Positions 1-9,426 of a stretch of DNA of 64,000 nt are shown piece after piece. Source of the DNA: Billgrantia ethanolica (lineage in GTDB: Bacteria > Pseudomonadota > Gammaproteobacteria > Pseudomonadales > Halomonadaceae); contig NZ_JABFTX010000001.1 of assembly GCF_021404305.1 (NCBI RefSeq), positions 1 to 64,000 on the forward strand. Reading direction: 5' to 3'. Position 1 is the stretch's first letter. Each line of letters starts with the position of its first letter. Both the position numbers and the translations under genes were made by a program. The notes beneath the pieces were generated by a model, which searched no databases, was not told the DNA's origin, and saw only the letters and a program-made list of their open reading frames with translations.

Positions 1-235
<235 letters not shown>

Positions 236-338
236 TATAACCCCAAGGGGTTTGCGCATTGCGCACGACATTGACGGATACGCGCCTGAGCGAGAGCCGG
301 GTCGAGACGATCGCGTCAGCATGATTCCGACCGTTTTC

Positions 339-455
339 GCCTGACGACCATAGCGAGTGGGAACCACCTGACCCCATGCCGAACTCAGCAGTGAAACCGC
401 TCAGCGCCGATGGTAGTGTGGGGCCTCCCCATGCGAGAGTAGGTCATCGTCAGGC
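339..455 (+). rRNA. rrf: 5S ribosomal RNA
   Basis: A 117-base stretch has the universal 5S core (CCACCTGACCCCATGCCGAA, then GATGGTAGTGTGGGG and CCCCATGCGAGAGTAGG). Its ends, GCCTGACGA and TCGTCAGGC, pair to close helix I. It sits about 100 bases after the 23S end, the normal position in an rrn operon. The ends are set by the helix I pairing. Confidence 0.96.
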
Positions 456-465
456 ACCTTTTCAG

Positions 466-493
466 AAACCCAGCTTCGAGAGAGGCTGGGTTT
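466..493 (+). terminator. Terminator hairpin after the rRNA operon
   Basis: A perfect 9-bp stem, AAACCCAGC / GCTGGGTTT, encloses an 11-base loop 10 bases after 5S. No long T run follows. A second short stem (GGGGG at 502-506 with CCCCC at 518-522) may reinforce it. Confidence 0.75.
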
Positions 494-526
494 CGCCGTT
501 TGGGGGTCCCAAAACGTCCCCCTGAT

Positions 527-591
527 CGCCAGCGGGACGACCCGATGGTGTGCTTGCCAACCCGGGGACGGCCTCGGACCCTCAAGAAGGA
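527..591 (+). promoter_or_regulatory. Guanidine-II (mini-ykkC) riboswitch in front of gdx
   Basis: Two tandem hairpins carry ACGR tetraloops, the defining feature of the guanidine-II class. Hairpin 1 pairs 527-536 with 541-550 (one G-A mismatch at 532/545) and has loop ACGA at 537-540. Hairpin 2 pairs 562-567 with 572-577 and has loop ACGG at 568-571. The Shine-Dalgarno AAGAAGG starts seven bases after hairpin 2 (584-590) and the ATG is at 599. The downstream gene encodes a Gdx-type exporter, the classical target. In this class guanidinium links the two loops and frees the ribosome binding site, so the expected output is translational activation. The 11 bases between hairpins are also typical. 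Confidence 0.88.
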
Positions 592-598
592 AATCTCA

Positions 599-913
599 AT
601 GGCCTGGTTGTTGTTGGTCGTGGCCGGTCTTCTCGAAGTGGCGTGGGCGTTGGGCCTGAAAGCGTCACACGGCTTTACCCGGCCGCTCCCCAGTGTACTG
701 ACCGTCATCGCCATGGTGGCCAGCTTCTACCTGCTGGCACAGGCAATGAAGGTGCTGCCCGTGGGTACCGCCTACGCCATCTGGGTAGGCATTGGTGCGG
801 TGGGTACGGTCTTGCTGGGCATTCTGCTCTATGGCGACAGCGCTTCGCCGCTGCGGCTGCTCAGCCTGGTGTTGATCCTGGCCGGCCTGGTGGGTTTGAA
901 GCTGGCTGCTTAA
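599..913 (+). CDS. gdx: Guanidinium exporter of the SMR family (Gdx/SugE type)
   Basis: A 104-residue membrane protein of usual SMR length with four predicted helices. It starts [20 protein letters not shown]. The membrane-embedded glutamate of the family (Glu13, in GLLEVAW) is present. The signature [14 protein letters not shown] is that of the Gdx/SugE branch and differs from the EmrE drug-pump branch. Members work as antiparallel dimers that exchange protons for guanidinium. ATG 599 is chosen because AAGAAGG precedes it and the first helix begins there. The guanidine-II riboswitch immediately upstream independently supports the guanidinium role. It stands alone between the rrn operon and convergent gdhA. 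Confidence 0.93.
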   Translation: MAWLLLVVAGLLEVAWALGLKASHGFTRPLPSVLTVIAMVASFYLLAQAMKVLPVGTAYAIWVGIGAVGTVLLGILLYGDSASPLRLLSLVLILAGLVGLKLAA

Positions 914-946
914 CAATTGATAGGCAAGAAAGTACCCGTATGAAGC

Positions 947-975
947 AAAGCCCTGGCCGTGAAGGCCAGGGCTTT
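947..975. terminator. Bidirectional terminator between gdx and gdhA
   Basis: A perfect 12-bp stem, AAAGCCCTGGCC / GGCCAGGGCTTT, with loop GTGAA lies between two convergent genes. The A run on one side and T run on the other allow it to end transcripts from either direction. Confidence 0.88.
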
Positions 976-1019
976 GTCGTGTTCGGCCGTCGGGAGTCCG
1001 ACGACCCGGACGGGGCGGC

Positions 1020-2433
<1,414 letters not shown>

Positions 2434-2621
2434 TTGCATAGGCTATGTCGGAATTAGACATTGATATGAGTCGAAATCGCTTTCAAATTGCCGTTTTTTG
2501 CGCACCAATATCGAGCATTAGGTAATTTTAAAGGACGATTTTTTAACGATATCGAGATGGCCGACAGCGAAGGCCAGGGCTGGTACCATGCGTCACCAAC
2601 GAATCCGTGAGAGAAACGCCG

Positions 2622-3707
2622 ATGTCCAGCCTGGCAGAACGCATGGTGCCCGATCAGCTGCTCTTCTACTGTCGTCCTGGCTTCGAAGCCGATGTGGCGG
2701 CCGAAGTGGCGGCAAACGTCGAGCGACTCGGCTGGCAGGGCAGGGCCGAGTTCATCGATCAGTCCGGGTTCGTGAACTTGGTCGTCGACGATGAGCGACC
2801 GGCCAATGAGCTGCATCGTCAGCTGGCGTTCGAGCGGCTCATCTTCGCGCGTCAGAGCCTGGTGGCGCTGCCGTCACTGCAGCTGGAGCGTGACGACAGG
2901 CTGTCTCCCATCCTCAAGCAGGTGGTGGAGAGCGGCTGGAGTTTCGATTCGATCTGGCATGAGACGCCCGATACCAACGAGGGCAAGGCGTTGGCGGGGT
3001 TGATCAAGGCGTTGACGCGCCCGCTCGAGTCGGCACTGCGCAAGCGGGGGGCGCTCCGGCGCAAGGGCGGTGGGCGTCGTTTGCATCTGTTCTGGATGGA
3101 TGGCGATCTCGTGCAGTTGGGCATGAGCTTTCCGGGTAACCGCAGCGAACTGCCCGGCGGTATTCGCCGGTTGCGCTTCCCCGCGGCGGCGCCCAGCCGC
3201 TCGACGCTGAAGCTCGAGGAGGCCTGGCACGAGTTCATTCCGCGCGAAGAGTGGGACGTGCGCCTTTCCGAGGGAATGCAGGCGGCGGATCTGGGGGCGG
3301 CACCCGGCGGGTGGACCTGGCAACTGGTTGCTCGGGGCATGCATGTCTTTGCCATCGACAATGGCCCCATGAAGGGCGACCTGATGGCCACGGGGATGGT
3401 TGAGCATCTGCGCGAGGACGGATTCGTCTGGGAGCCGCCCTATCGGTTGGACTGGCTGGTTTGCGATATCGTCGACAAGCCGGCCCGGGTCACCGCCATG
3501 GTTCAGCGTTGGCTAATTCGGCGCTGGTGCCGCGAGGCGATCTTCAATCTCAAGCTACCGATGAAACGACGCTGGGAGGAGGTGCAGCGCTGTCTGGCGC
3601 TGCTGGAAGAGGCGCTGGAGGATGCCGGCGTCCGTGCCACGCTGCGCTGCCGGCATCTCTACCATGATCGTGAAGAGGTCACGGTGCACGTCAGGCTGCT
3701 CGACTGA
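2622..3707 (+). CDS. rlmM: 23S rRNA (cytidine-2498-2'-O)-methyltransferase
   Basis: A 361-residue protein matching E. coli RlmM (366 residues) over its length. An N-terminal THUMP-like region includes LLFYCRPGFEADV. Next comes the core APSRSTLKLEEAWHEFIP, then the SAM-binding motif ADLGAAPGGWTWQLV followed by DNGPM, and the catalytic lysine region FNLKLPMKRRWEEV. The end reads LYHDREEVTVHV as in the family. It methylates the ribose of C2498 in the peptidyl transferase loop of 23S rRNA. ATG 2622 is preferred over GTG 2607 because GAGAG lies nine bases before it and alignment to the family begins there. Confidence 0.95.
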   Translation: MSSLAERMVPDQLLFYCRPGFEADVAAEVAANVERLGWQGRAEFIDQSGFVNLVVDDERPANELHRQLAFERLIFARQSLVALPSLQLERDDRLSPILKQVVESGWSFDSIWHETPDTNEGKALAGLIKALTRPLESALRKRGALRRKGGGRRLHLFWMDGDLVQLGMSFPGNRSELPGGIRRLRFPAAAPSRSTLKLEEAWHEFIPREEWDVRLSEGMQAADLGAAPGGWTWQLVARGMHVFAIDNGPMKGDLMATGMVEHLREDGFVWEPPYRLDWLVCDIVDKPARVTAMVQRWLIRRWCREAIFNLKLPMKRRWEEVQRCLALLEEALEDAGVRATLRCRHLYHDREEVTVHVRLLD

Positions 3708-3737
3708 CACCAGGTCAGCTGTAGGGGCCTGGAGCAG

Positions 3738-3780
3738 AGGCCAAGTACTGAGGTCAAGTACTGAGGCCAGGTACAGAGGT
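3738..3780. repeat. Short 13-bp tandem repeat after rlmM
   Basis: Three consecutive 13-base units, AGGCCAAGTACTG, AGGTCAAGTACTG and AGGCCAGGTACAG, are followed by a partial fourth. The array lies in the 82-bp gap between convergent genes. GTAC in each unit is palindromic, but no strong single hairpin forms. Confidence 0.7.
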
Positions 3781-3789
3781 CAGGGCGTT

Positions 3790-4077
3790 TCAGTAGGACG
3801 GTTCGTAGATGCGGATGGTTTCGTCCTCGGTGAGCAGCGGCAGGATGCGCTGCATCACCCTGGAGCGTTCCTCGCTGGTGTACCATTCGTTCCAGGCGTT
3901 CAGGTCCCGCCACTTGACGATCATCAGACGTCGGTCGCTGCGGCCGCGCTCGACCAGGGTTTCGCCGCCGACGAACCCTCTGGCACCGAGAGAGAAGCGC
4001 ATCGCCTCACGGGCGGCTTCTTCGTATTCCTCTTCCAGGCCAGGCATGATGCGACGTTCGATTATGATCTTTATCAT
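3790..4077 (-). CDS. Antibiotic biosynthesis monooxygenase (ABM) domain protein
   Basis: A 95-residue single-domain protein with the dimeric alpha-beta barrel pattern of ABM proteins. The strand [25 protein letters not shown] opens it, [21 protein letters not shown] is in the middle, and a short C-terminal strand (IRIYEPSY) closes it. These small proteins include heme-degrading and quinone monooxygenases as well as many without known activity, so the substrate cannot be read here. It is divergent from tusA with only 29 bases between the start codons, so the two probably share a promoter region. Confidence 0.75.
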   Translation of the reverse strand: MIKIIIERRIMPGLEEEYEEAAREAMRFSLGARGFVGGETLVERGRSDRRLMIVKWRDLNAWNEWYTSEERSRVMQRILPLLTEDETIRIYEPSY

Positions 4078-4106
4078 CTAGCAGTTCCCTACGCCGAGGT
4101 CGATCG

Positions 4107-4358
4107 ATGACGAATACCGCCGACTCGCAGCCCGTCCACCAGGTCGAGCTGGACACGACCGGTCTTTACTGCCCGGAGCCGATCATGCTCATGCACAACA
4201 AGGTGCGTGACATGCGCTCTGGCGAAATACTCAAGGTGGTGGCGACGGATCCCGCCACCACCCGCGACATCCCCAAGTTCTGCAGTTTCCTGGGGCACGA
4301 GCTGGTAGCGCAGGAGGAGTCGGACGGCCACTACCTCTACTTTATCCGCTTGGGCTGA
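4107..4358 (+). CDS. tusA: Sulfur carrier protein TusA
   Basis: An 83-residue SirA/TusA-family protein. The sulfur-accepting cysteine sits in [16 protein letters not shown], the family hallmark, and the C-terminal half [18 protein letters not shown] is also typical. TusA receives persulfide from the cysteine desulfurase IscS and passes it on for 2-thiouridine formation in tRNA wobble positions and for molybdenum cofactor synthesis. Start ATG 4107 follows a GAGG-containing leader. Its partners tusBCDE are not in the window. Confidence 0.93.
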   Translation: MTNTADSQPVHQVELDTTGLYCPEPIMLMHNKVRDMRSGEILKVVATDPATTRDIPKFCSFLGHELVAQEESDGHYLYFIRLG

Positions 4359-4383
4359 TGTATCGCCACCCCCTGCCGCGTGC

Positions 4384-4449
4384 CTAGGCCCTGTCTGAAA
4401 GCCCCTATCTGGAAAGTCAGCGAGCGAGCCATTTTCGGACAGTGCCTAG
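4384..4449. repeat. 66-bp MITE-like palindromic element with CTAG ends
   Basis: The left end CTAGGCCCTGTCTGAAAG (4384-4401) is an imperfect inverted copy of the right end TTTTCGGACAGTGCCTAG (4432-4449), 15 of 18 positions matching. Both ends carry CTAG, which could be a 4-bp target duplication. The interior is only 30 bases, so it codes for nothing. The right end supplies the stop codon of the adjacent minus-strand gene. Confidence 0.65.
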
Positions 4450-5159
4450 CCGTCGGCTCTCACGGTGGTGTTGGGCATGACCATCAGCGCAAGGGCCTCC
4501 AGCGTGCCGGGGTCCTGCTCACGAATTCGATTGGCGATGCTGCGCTGAAAGAAGTAGACCATCTTGTGGCGGCTTCGGCCCGGATAGAGGCAAGCGTCGC
4601 CGGGCAAGATCGGTGTGGTCTCGATGAGTGACTCATCGGCCAGCAGAGCTTCCACGTTACCGTCGCTATAGAGCCGCCAGCCGAACACTTGCTTGAGCTG
4701 CCAGGGACGGTCGTCGTCATCGATGCACAGGGCATGGGTGCCCTGGGTGTCAGGAATCTGCTGAATGAGGGTGATGTCGCGCGTCTCTTCGTAGTCGAAG
4801 TAGGCGGCGGCATGTTCCAGCTCATAGGTCTTGTGGGGTGGGGGATATTCGAGCAGCTCTCCGGTTTCAGGATCGCGATAGCCGACGAAACGGCCGTGTT
4901 CGGCATCGTCGAGCTGATGACAGGGGGTCAAGGTCTCCATCCAGGGCACCAGGCCCACGACATCGCCATCTTCGCGCAGGCCCCAGGCCAGAATGGGCAT
5001 ACCGTAGAGGGAGTCCGGGTCGGAGGCCAGGCTGTAGACCATTTCAAGGCCGTCCAGCTCGGGGGAGAGACGCACCAGGCGTCGCTTGGCCTGGAGCTTC
5101 TGGCGCATCGTTTCCAGGTCGATGACCCGGGCAGGTCGGGGTGACAGTGTCATACCCAT
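4446..5159 (-). CDS. Conserved-looking protein of unknown function
   Basis: A 237-residue soluble, acidic protein that I do not recognise. It has no signal peptide or membrane helix. Notable parts are RRLVRLSPELDGLEMVYSL near residue 30, TYELEHAAAYFDYEETRDI around residue 110 and PGDACLYPGRSRHKMVYFF near residue 190. A good ribosome binding site (GGAGGGAGGAAC) precedes the ATG, so it is probably real. The stop codon TAG lies inside the right inverted repeat of the element at 4384-4449, so the last residues may have been altered by that insertion. It is monocistronic. Confidence 0.7.
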   Translation of the reverse strand: MGMTLSPRPARVIDLETMRQKLQAKRRLVRLSPELDGLEMVYSLASDPDSLYGMPILAWGLREDGDVVGLVPWMETLTPCHQLDDAEHGRFVGYRDPETGELLEYPPPHKTYELEHAAAYFDYEETRDITLIQQIPDTQGTHALCIDDDDRPWQLKQVFGWRLYSDGNVEALLADESLIETTPILPGDACLYPGRSRHKMVYFFQRSIANRIREQDPGTLEALALMVMPNTTVRADG

Positions 5160-5312
5160 GTTCCTCCCTCCAGATTCTGCATGGGCCGAGCGGCAAGGTC
5201 ACGGCTGCGGCAAGGCTGACGGGATCGACTCCTACCTTCTTGCAATCACCAATATCACAGAGTTGGCATCCAAGTTAAGCCTGTCGGCACCTTTTTCGTG
5301 CGGTGTCGGGTT

Positions 5313-6347
5313 TCACGTGCAGCGCCTGGCCAGAGCCTGCCAATGCTGCCGATGCTCGCTGCGTGCCTGGCGCAGGGCAGGCAGGGGGGCCTCGGGGTTC
5401 TCCAGCGAGAGCCAGTTATGGCGGTAGTCATCGACCGCTTCGGGTGGGGGAACATGGCTTGCGAGCAGGTCGTCGATCGCTTCGAGCCAGCGCGACGCCA
5501 AATTCTCCAACTGGTCCAGCCAGGCGAATGCCGCCATGTCGGCCATCTCTTCGCTCAGCGCATCGGCAGGCGAGGCAAGTGCGGTGCAGCCACGCTGCGA
5601 CCGGAGGTTGGCGGCAAGAAGCTCGTTCGCTTCGGTCAGACGTCTTTCGGCAAGCACCAGGGCGCGCAGCAGCTCGGCGGTCAGGGGGCGGCTGCGCAGT
5701 GAGTTGAGGTGGTTCTCCAGCGTACTCGACGGGTGCTGCCATTCGGGATTGAACTGGTTGAGAGTGGCTTGATGCAGCCAGGAGAGGGCTTCGAACTGCG
5801 CCTCGATGCCGCGCGTATCGTCCGGTACCAAGGGGGAGCTGGCGCGGGAGAAGCTGCGCACCCACTCTTCGGAATCGAACAGGCTGTTCCAGCTCACCTT
5901 CGGCAGCTGCTCGGTCTTGGTCAGCGTGAGCCGTTCAAGGCGCTCGCGGTTGGCGTCCGACAAGCCGTCGGGCACGTCGCTGTGCCAGCAGGCATGCAGG
6001 CGGCGCCACAGTTCCAGTTCGTATATCCACTGCTGACTGGGCGGCGCCACGCGCCCAAGCTGGTTGTTGCGGGCAGCGACCAGCTGTGTGATATGACAAT
6101 CGCGCAGGGCGTAGACGTTGAGCATGCCCTCGCGGGTTTCAGCAACCTCGAAGAGGCGCTCATCGCGTTCGGGAAAGGCGCCGATGTTGGGTGGCGCCGT
6201 TCTCTCTGGCGCCGGCTGTCCCAAGGCTTCGGCGAGCGCCCTCTGGTACTCGATAAGCTTGGCGTCACCCTGCTCACCGCCGCCGCAGCCTGCCACCAGC
6301 AATGCGACTAGCCCTGCCATCATGCCTGCCGTCAGATGGCGTTTCAC
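5313..6347 (-). CDS. DUF3080 family lipoprotein
   Basis: A 344-residue predicted lipoprotein. With the GTG at 6347 the N terminus reads MKRHLTAGMMAGLVALLVAGC, a classic signal peptide with lipobox VAGC. An upstream ATG at 6377 would add ten residues before the charged region. The body has DUF3080 features: IEYQRALAEALGQPAP near the N terminus, ALRDCHITQLVAARNNQLG and APPSQQWIYELELWRRL. The function of the family is unknown. The GTG follows the stop of the MATE gene after one base (TGA-A-GTG), which suggests translational coupling and one transcript. Confidence 0.8.
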   Translation of the reverse strand: MKRHLTAGMMAGLVALLVAGCGGGEQGDAKLIEYQRALAEALGQPAPERTAPPNIGAFPERDERLFEVAETREGMLNVYALRDCHITQLVAARNNQLGRVAPPSQQWIYELELWRRLHACWHSDVPDGLSDANRERLERLTLTKTEQLPKVSWNSLFDSEEWVRSFSRASSPLVPDDTRGIEAQFEALSWLHQATLNQFNPEWQHPSSTLENHLNSLRSRPLTAELLRALVLAERRLTEANELLAANLRSQRGCTALASPADALSEEMADMAAFAWLDQLENLASRWLEAIDDLLASHVPPPEAVDDYRHNWLSLENPEAPLPALRQARSEHRQHWQALARRCT

Positions 6348-6348
6348 T

Positions 6349-7812
6349 TCAGTCCAGCGGTATCTCCTGCTTGCCATGCGCGACTCCCTTGGCCCTGCGC
6401 CGCAGTCGCTCGCCGAGCAGCAGCGCCGCCACGGTGAGTCCTGCGATCAGGCCGATCCAGTAGCCATGCACTCCCAGCGGTTCGCTCCAGCCGGGCAGGC
6501 CGCGGGTGCCCAGCCAGTGGCCGCCGGCCAACCCCACCGCCCAGTAGGCGAACAGGGTGATGACCATGATGATGCGGGTGTCCTTGTAGCCCCTCAGGGC
6601 GCCGGCCAGATTGACCTGCAGCGAGTCGGACACCTGATAGAGCATGGCCAGCAGGACCAGCGACAGGGCCAGGCGTTGCACGGCCGTATCGTGAGTGTAG
6701 AGGGCCATGACCGGCTCTGCCGTGAACCACAGCAAGGCGCTGTTGAGCAGGGCGATCAGCACCGAGACCAGTATGCCGTTCCAGGCCACCATGCGTGCCC
6801 GTTCGATTTTGCCCTGGCCCAGGGTGTTGCCGACCCTGACGGTCAGCGCCATGCTCAGGGCCAGCGGCAGCATGAACAGGATCGAGGTGTAGTTCAACGC
6901 GACCTGGTGTGCCGCCACCGTCACTTCACCCAGGCTGGCGATGAACAGCGAGATCAGCGTGAACAGCGTCACCTCGACGAAGATCGCCACGCCGATGGGC
7001 ACGCCCACGTAGAGCAGCTCGCCGATCAGACGCCAGCGGGGCAGGGTGGGGGAGTGCCACAGGGAGACGTCGCCGTAGGCCCGTGAGCGCCGCGTATAGG
7101 CGATCATGGTCAGACACATGACCCACATGGAGAGGGCGGTGGCGATACCGCACCCCAGCGCGCCCAGCGCTGGCAAGTCTTGTATCCAGCCGGGCAACCA
7201 GTCGCCGAAAAGTGCCGTGAGCCCGTCACCGCCGTAAATCAGCACGTAGTTGCTGGGAATGTTCACCCCGAGCCCGACCAGGCTGATCCACAGCGAGGGG
7301 CGGGTGTGGTTCATGCCGTCGGAGAAGGCGCGCAGTGCCTGGAACAGTGCCACACCCGGCATGCCGAAAGCCACGGCCGAGAGATAGGCTGCCGAGCGAC
7401 GTGCCACCTCGGGGGGAACGTCCATCACACGGAAGATCGGCATCACCGTGAACCACAGCAGCAGGGCCGCCACCACGCCCAGGGCGAGAGCCACCCACAG
7501 CGCCTGATGCACGCTGGGACGGATGCGCTCGGTGGTGCCGGCGCCTAGCAGGTGAGCGATGATGGGCGTCAGGCCCATCAAGGTGCCGGTCATGAACAGC
7601 ATAAGCGGCAGCCACAGGCTGGAGCCCACCGAGACTGCGGCCAGGTCGGTGGCGCTGAGTCGCCCCGTCATCATCACGTCGGCCACACTCATGCCGGCCT
7701 GGGCCAGTTGAGCGCCACAGATGGGCAGGGCGAGACGAATCAGCGGCCGCGTTTCCGTGCGGCTGACGCTCAGCAGGTCGGAGAAGAACGTTGCCAAGGC
7801 AGAAGGCTCCAT
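6349..7812 (-). CDS. MATE family multidrug efflux transporter
   Basis: A 487-residue integral membrane protein with about 12 predicted helices in two repeats. The family pattern PLIRLALPICGAQLAQAGMS is at residues 20-40, followed by MTGRLSATDLAAVSVGSSLW, and the second half contains TVRVGNTLGQG. MATE pumps export cationic drugs or metabolites using Na+ or H+ gradients; the closest relatives are the NorM/YdhE group. The start MEPSALATFF is preferred because the upstream in-frame stretch is uncharacteristic, although its ribosome binding site is weak. The gene is followed directly by the DUF3080 lipoprotein gene and is divergent from epmC. Confidence 0.9.
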   Translation of the reverse strand: MEPSALATFFSDLLSVSRTETRPLIRLALPICGAQLAQAGMSVADVMMTGRLSATDLAAVSVGSSLWLPLMLFMTGTLMGLTPIIAHLLGAGTTERIRPSVHQALWVALALGVVAALLLWFTVMPIFRVMDVPPEVARRSAAYLSAVAFGMPGVALFQALRAFSDGMNHTRPSLWISLVGLGVNIPSNYVLIYGGDGLTALFGDWLPGWIQDLPALGALGCGIATALSMWVMCLTMIAYTRRSRAYGDVSLWHSPTLPRWRLIGELLYVGVPIGVAIFVEVTLFTLISLFIASLGEVTVAAHQVALNYTSILFMLPLALSMALTVRVGNTLGQGKIERARMVAWNGILVSVLIALLNSALLWFTAEPVMALYTHDTAVQRLALSLVLLAMLYQVSDSLQVNLAGALRGYKDTRIIMVITLFAYWAVGLAGGHWLGTRGLPGWSEPLGVHGYWIGLIAGLTVAALLLGERLRRRAKGVAHGKQEIPLD

Positions 7813-7933
7813 GCGTGTCGAAAGCCTGACCAATGCGTCAGGAGAACCGAATATGTTAGCAATATCCGGTGAATTTCGCTGTGTGGTCGACTCGCCTATA
7901 CTGTCCCGCCGTTCAGCCACACAGGAAGCCAGC

Positions 7934-8518
7934 GTGACGCATCGCCTCGAGGACGTGATCGCCCTGTTCGACGGGCTCTTTCAGGATGGTTTCAATACTC
8001 GCTTGGTGCGCGGCGGCAACGAGCCGCTCTATCTGCCTGCCGATACGGCCTGCCCCTGGCACCGGGTCATCTTTGCACGTGGCTTCTATGCCAGCGCCAT
8101 GCATGAGATCAGCCACTGGTGCATCGCCGGTGAGCGGCGCCGCCAGCTGGAGGACTACGGCTACTGGTACCTGCCCGACGGTCGCGATGCCGAGCAGCAA
8201 AGTCGCTTCGAGGCGGCGGAAGTGGCGCCTCAGGCGTTGGAGATGCTCTTTTCACGCGCCTGTGGGCTGCGCTTTCACGTCAGTGTCGACAACCTGGGCG
8301 GTGAGGTGGACGTCGACCGTCACGCCTTCGCGGCCCGGGTCACGGCCCGCGCGGCGCGCTACGAACGCGAGGGGCTTCCCGCCCGGGCGGCGGCCTTTCA
8401 TGCCGCGCTGCAGGCTTTCTACCAGCAGGGGCGCGCCCTCGAGAGTGCCGTTGCCGGCGGCCTCGAGCTCTTGGCTCAGGCAGTACCGGCCGACTCCCAC
8501 GCCTGCCTGCCGAGCTGA
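7934..8518 (+). CDS. epmC: Elongation factor P hydroxylase EpmC
   Basis: A 194-residue protein matching E. coli EpmC (YfcM) along its length. Shared motifs are DGFNTRL, EPLYLPAD, the metal-binding FYASAMHEISHWCIAGERRR and YGYWYLPDGRDAEQQSRFE. EpmC hydroxylates the beta-lysylated lysine of elongation factor P. Its partners epmA, epmB and efp are not in this window. The GTG at 7934 is chosen for AGGA seven bases upstream and for agreement with the family N terminus; earlier in-frame starts read through the MATE promoter region. Its last 43 bases overlap the convergent LysR gene. Confidence 0.93.
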   Translation: MTHRLEDVIALFDGLFQDGFNTRLVRGGNEPLYLPADTACPWHRVIFARGFYASAMHEISHWCIAGERRRQLEDYGYWYLPDGRDAEQQSRFEAAEVAPQALEMLFSRACGLRFHVSVDNLGGEVDVDRHAFAARVTARAARYEREGLPARAAAFHAALQAFYQQGRALESAVAGGLELLAQAVPADSHACLPS

Positions 8519-9327
8519 AGCAGTGGCTCTAGAGCGGGCATGGCCTGGCGCGCAGGATAAGCCACGCCGACGGTCTGGCGAATGTCGAGTCCGCTGAGAG
8601 GCCGGCACTGCACGTCCGCATGGCTGAGGATCTCCGGCCAGGCCGGTACCAGTGAAGCACCGACGCCGGCCGCCACCAGCCCCAGGGTGTATTCGATGGT
8701 GCGCAGGCGTGCACGAACCTGACAGCGCACGCCGGCATCGCTCAGCGCCGATGCCAGCTGCTCCATGGCGGCACAGGGCTGGCGCCAGATGAACGGCAGA
8801 CCGTCGAGGTCGCTCAGCGATACGGACCCCTTCAAGCCCAGAGGATGGCCGCCGGGCAGCGCCAGCAGATAGCTGTCGTGCCAGATGGGTTGAAATGCCT
8901 CGCCAGCTGCCAGGTCCTGTTCGCCGATGATGCGGGCGTCGCAGCGCTCCTCGGGATTGACCAAGGTTAGGGCCAGGTTGTCGCCCTGACCGATGTACTC
9001 CTTGAGCAGTGCCGTCATGCGGTTGGCCCCGAGCGAGCGCATCAGGCCCAGGCGTACCGGCGTTGCGGGCGCCGGCGTGCGGAACAGACGGTCGATGGCG
9101 TTGAGGTCTTCGCTGACCTGACGCGCCAGCGGGTAGAGCCGGTGGCCCTCTTCGGTCGGCGTTATGCCGCGCCGATGACGTTCGAACAGTGGCGTACCCA
9201 GGCGCTCTTCCAGTTGCGCCAGCGCCGTCGAGATCGAGGGTTGCGCCACGTGGCAGCGTCGGGCGGCGGCGCTTATCGAGCCGCCCTCATAGGCGGCGAT
9301 GAAGTAGCGCAGGCTGCGTATATCCAT
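8476..9327 (-). CDS. LysR family transcriptional regulator
   Basis: A 283-residue protein with the LysR winged HTH at residues 1-60 (MDIRSLRYFIAAYEGGSISA, then CHVAQPSISTALAQLEERLG and FERHRRGITPTEEG). A periplasmic-binding-protein-like effector domain follows from about residue 90. It is transcribed divergently from the fused E1 gene with 99 bases between start codons, the usual LysR arrangement, so that operon is its likely target. The spacer contains the palindrome ATATCGATAT near 9353-9362. The inducer is unknown. The 3' end overlaps epmC by 43 bases. Confidence 0.92.
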   Translation of the reverse strand: MDIRSLRYFIAAYEGGSISAAARRCHVAQPSISTALAQLEERLGTPLFERHRRGITPTEEGHRLYPLARQVSEDLNAIDRLFRTPAPATPVRLGLMRSLGANRMTALLKEYIGQGDNLALTLVNPEERCDARIIGEQDLAAGEAFQPIWHDSYLLALPGGHPLGLKGSVSLSDLDGLPFIWRQPCAAMEQLASALSDAGVRCQVRARLRTIEYTLGLVAAGVGASLVPAWPEILSHADVQCRPLSGLDIRQTVGVAYPARQAMPALEPLLQLGRQAWESAGTA

Positions 9328-9426
9328 AGGTTAGGCCTATATCTGGGGCAGGATATCGATATTATCGCTTTGTCTACCGGGCGCGCTAGGCTAGAGGCAT
9401 CCACCCTCCTTGCCTGCGGAGCCAGC

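Noticed and set aside
9142..9426. N-terminal extension of the fused E1 protein
   Set aside because: The in-frame codons run antisense through the LysR gene and lack a ribosome binding site; ATG 9427 has GGAG and fits the family.
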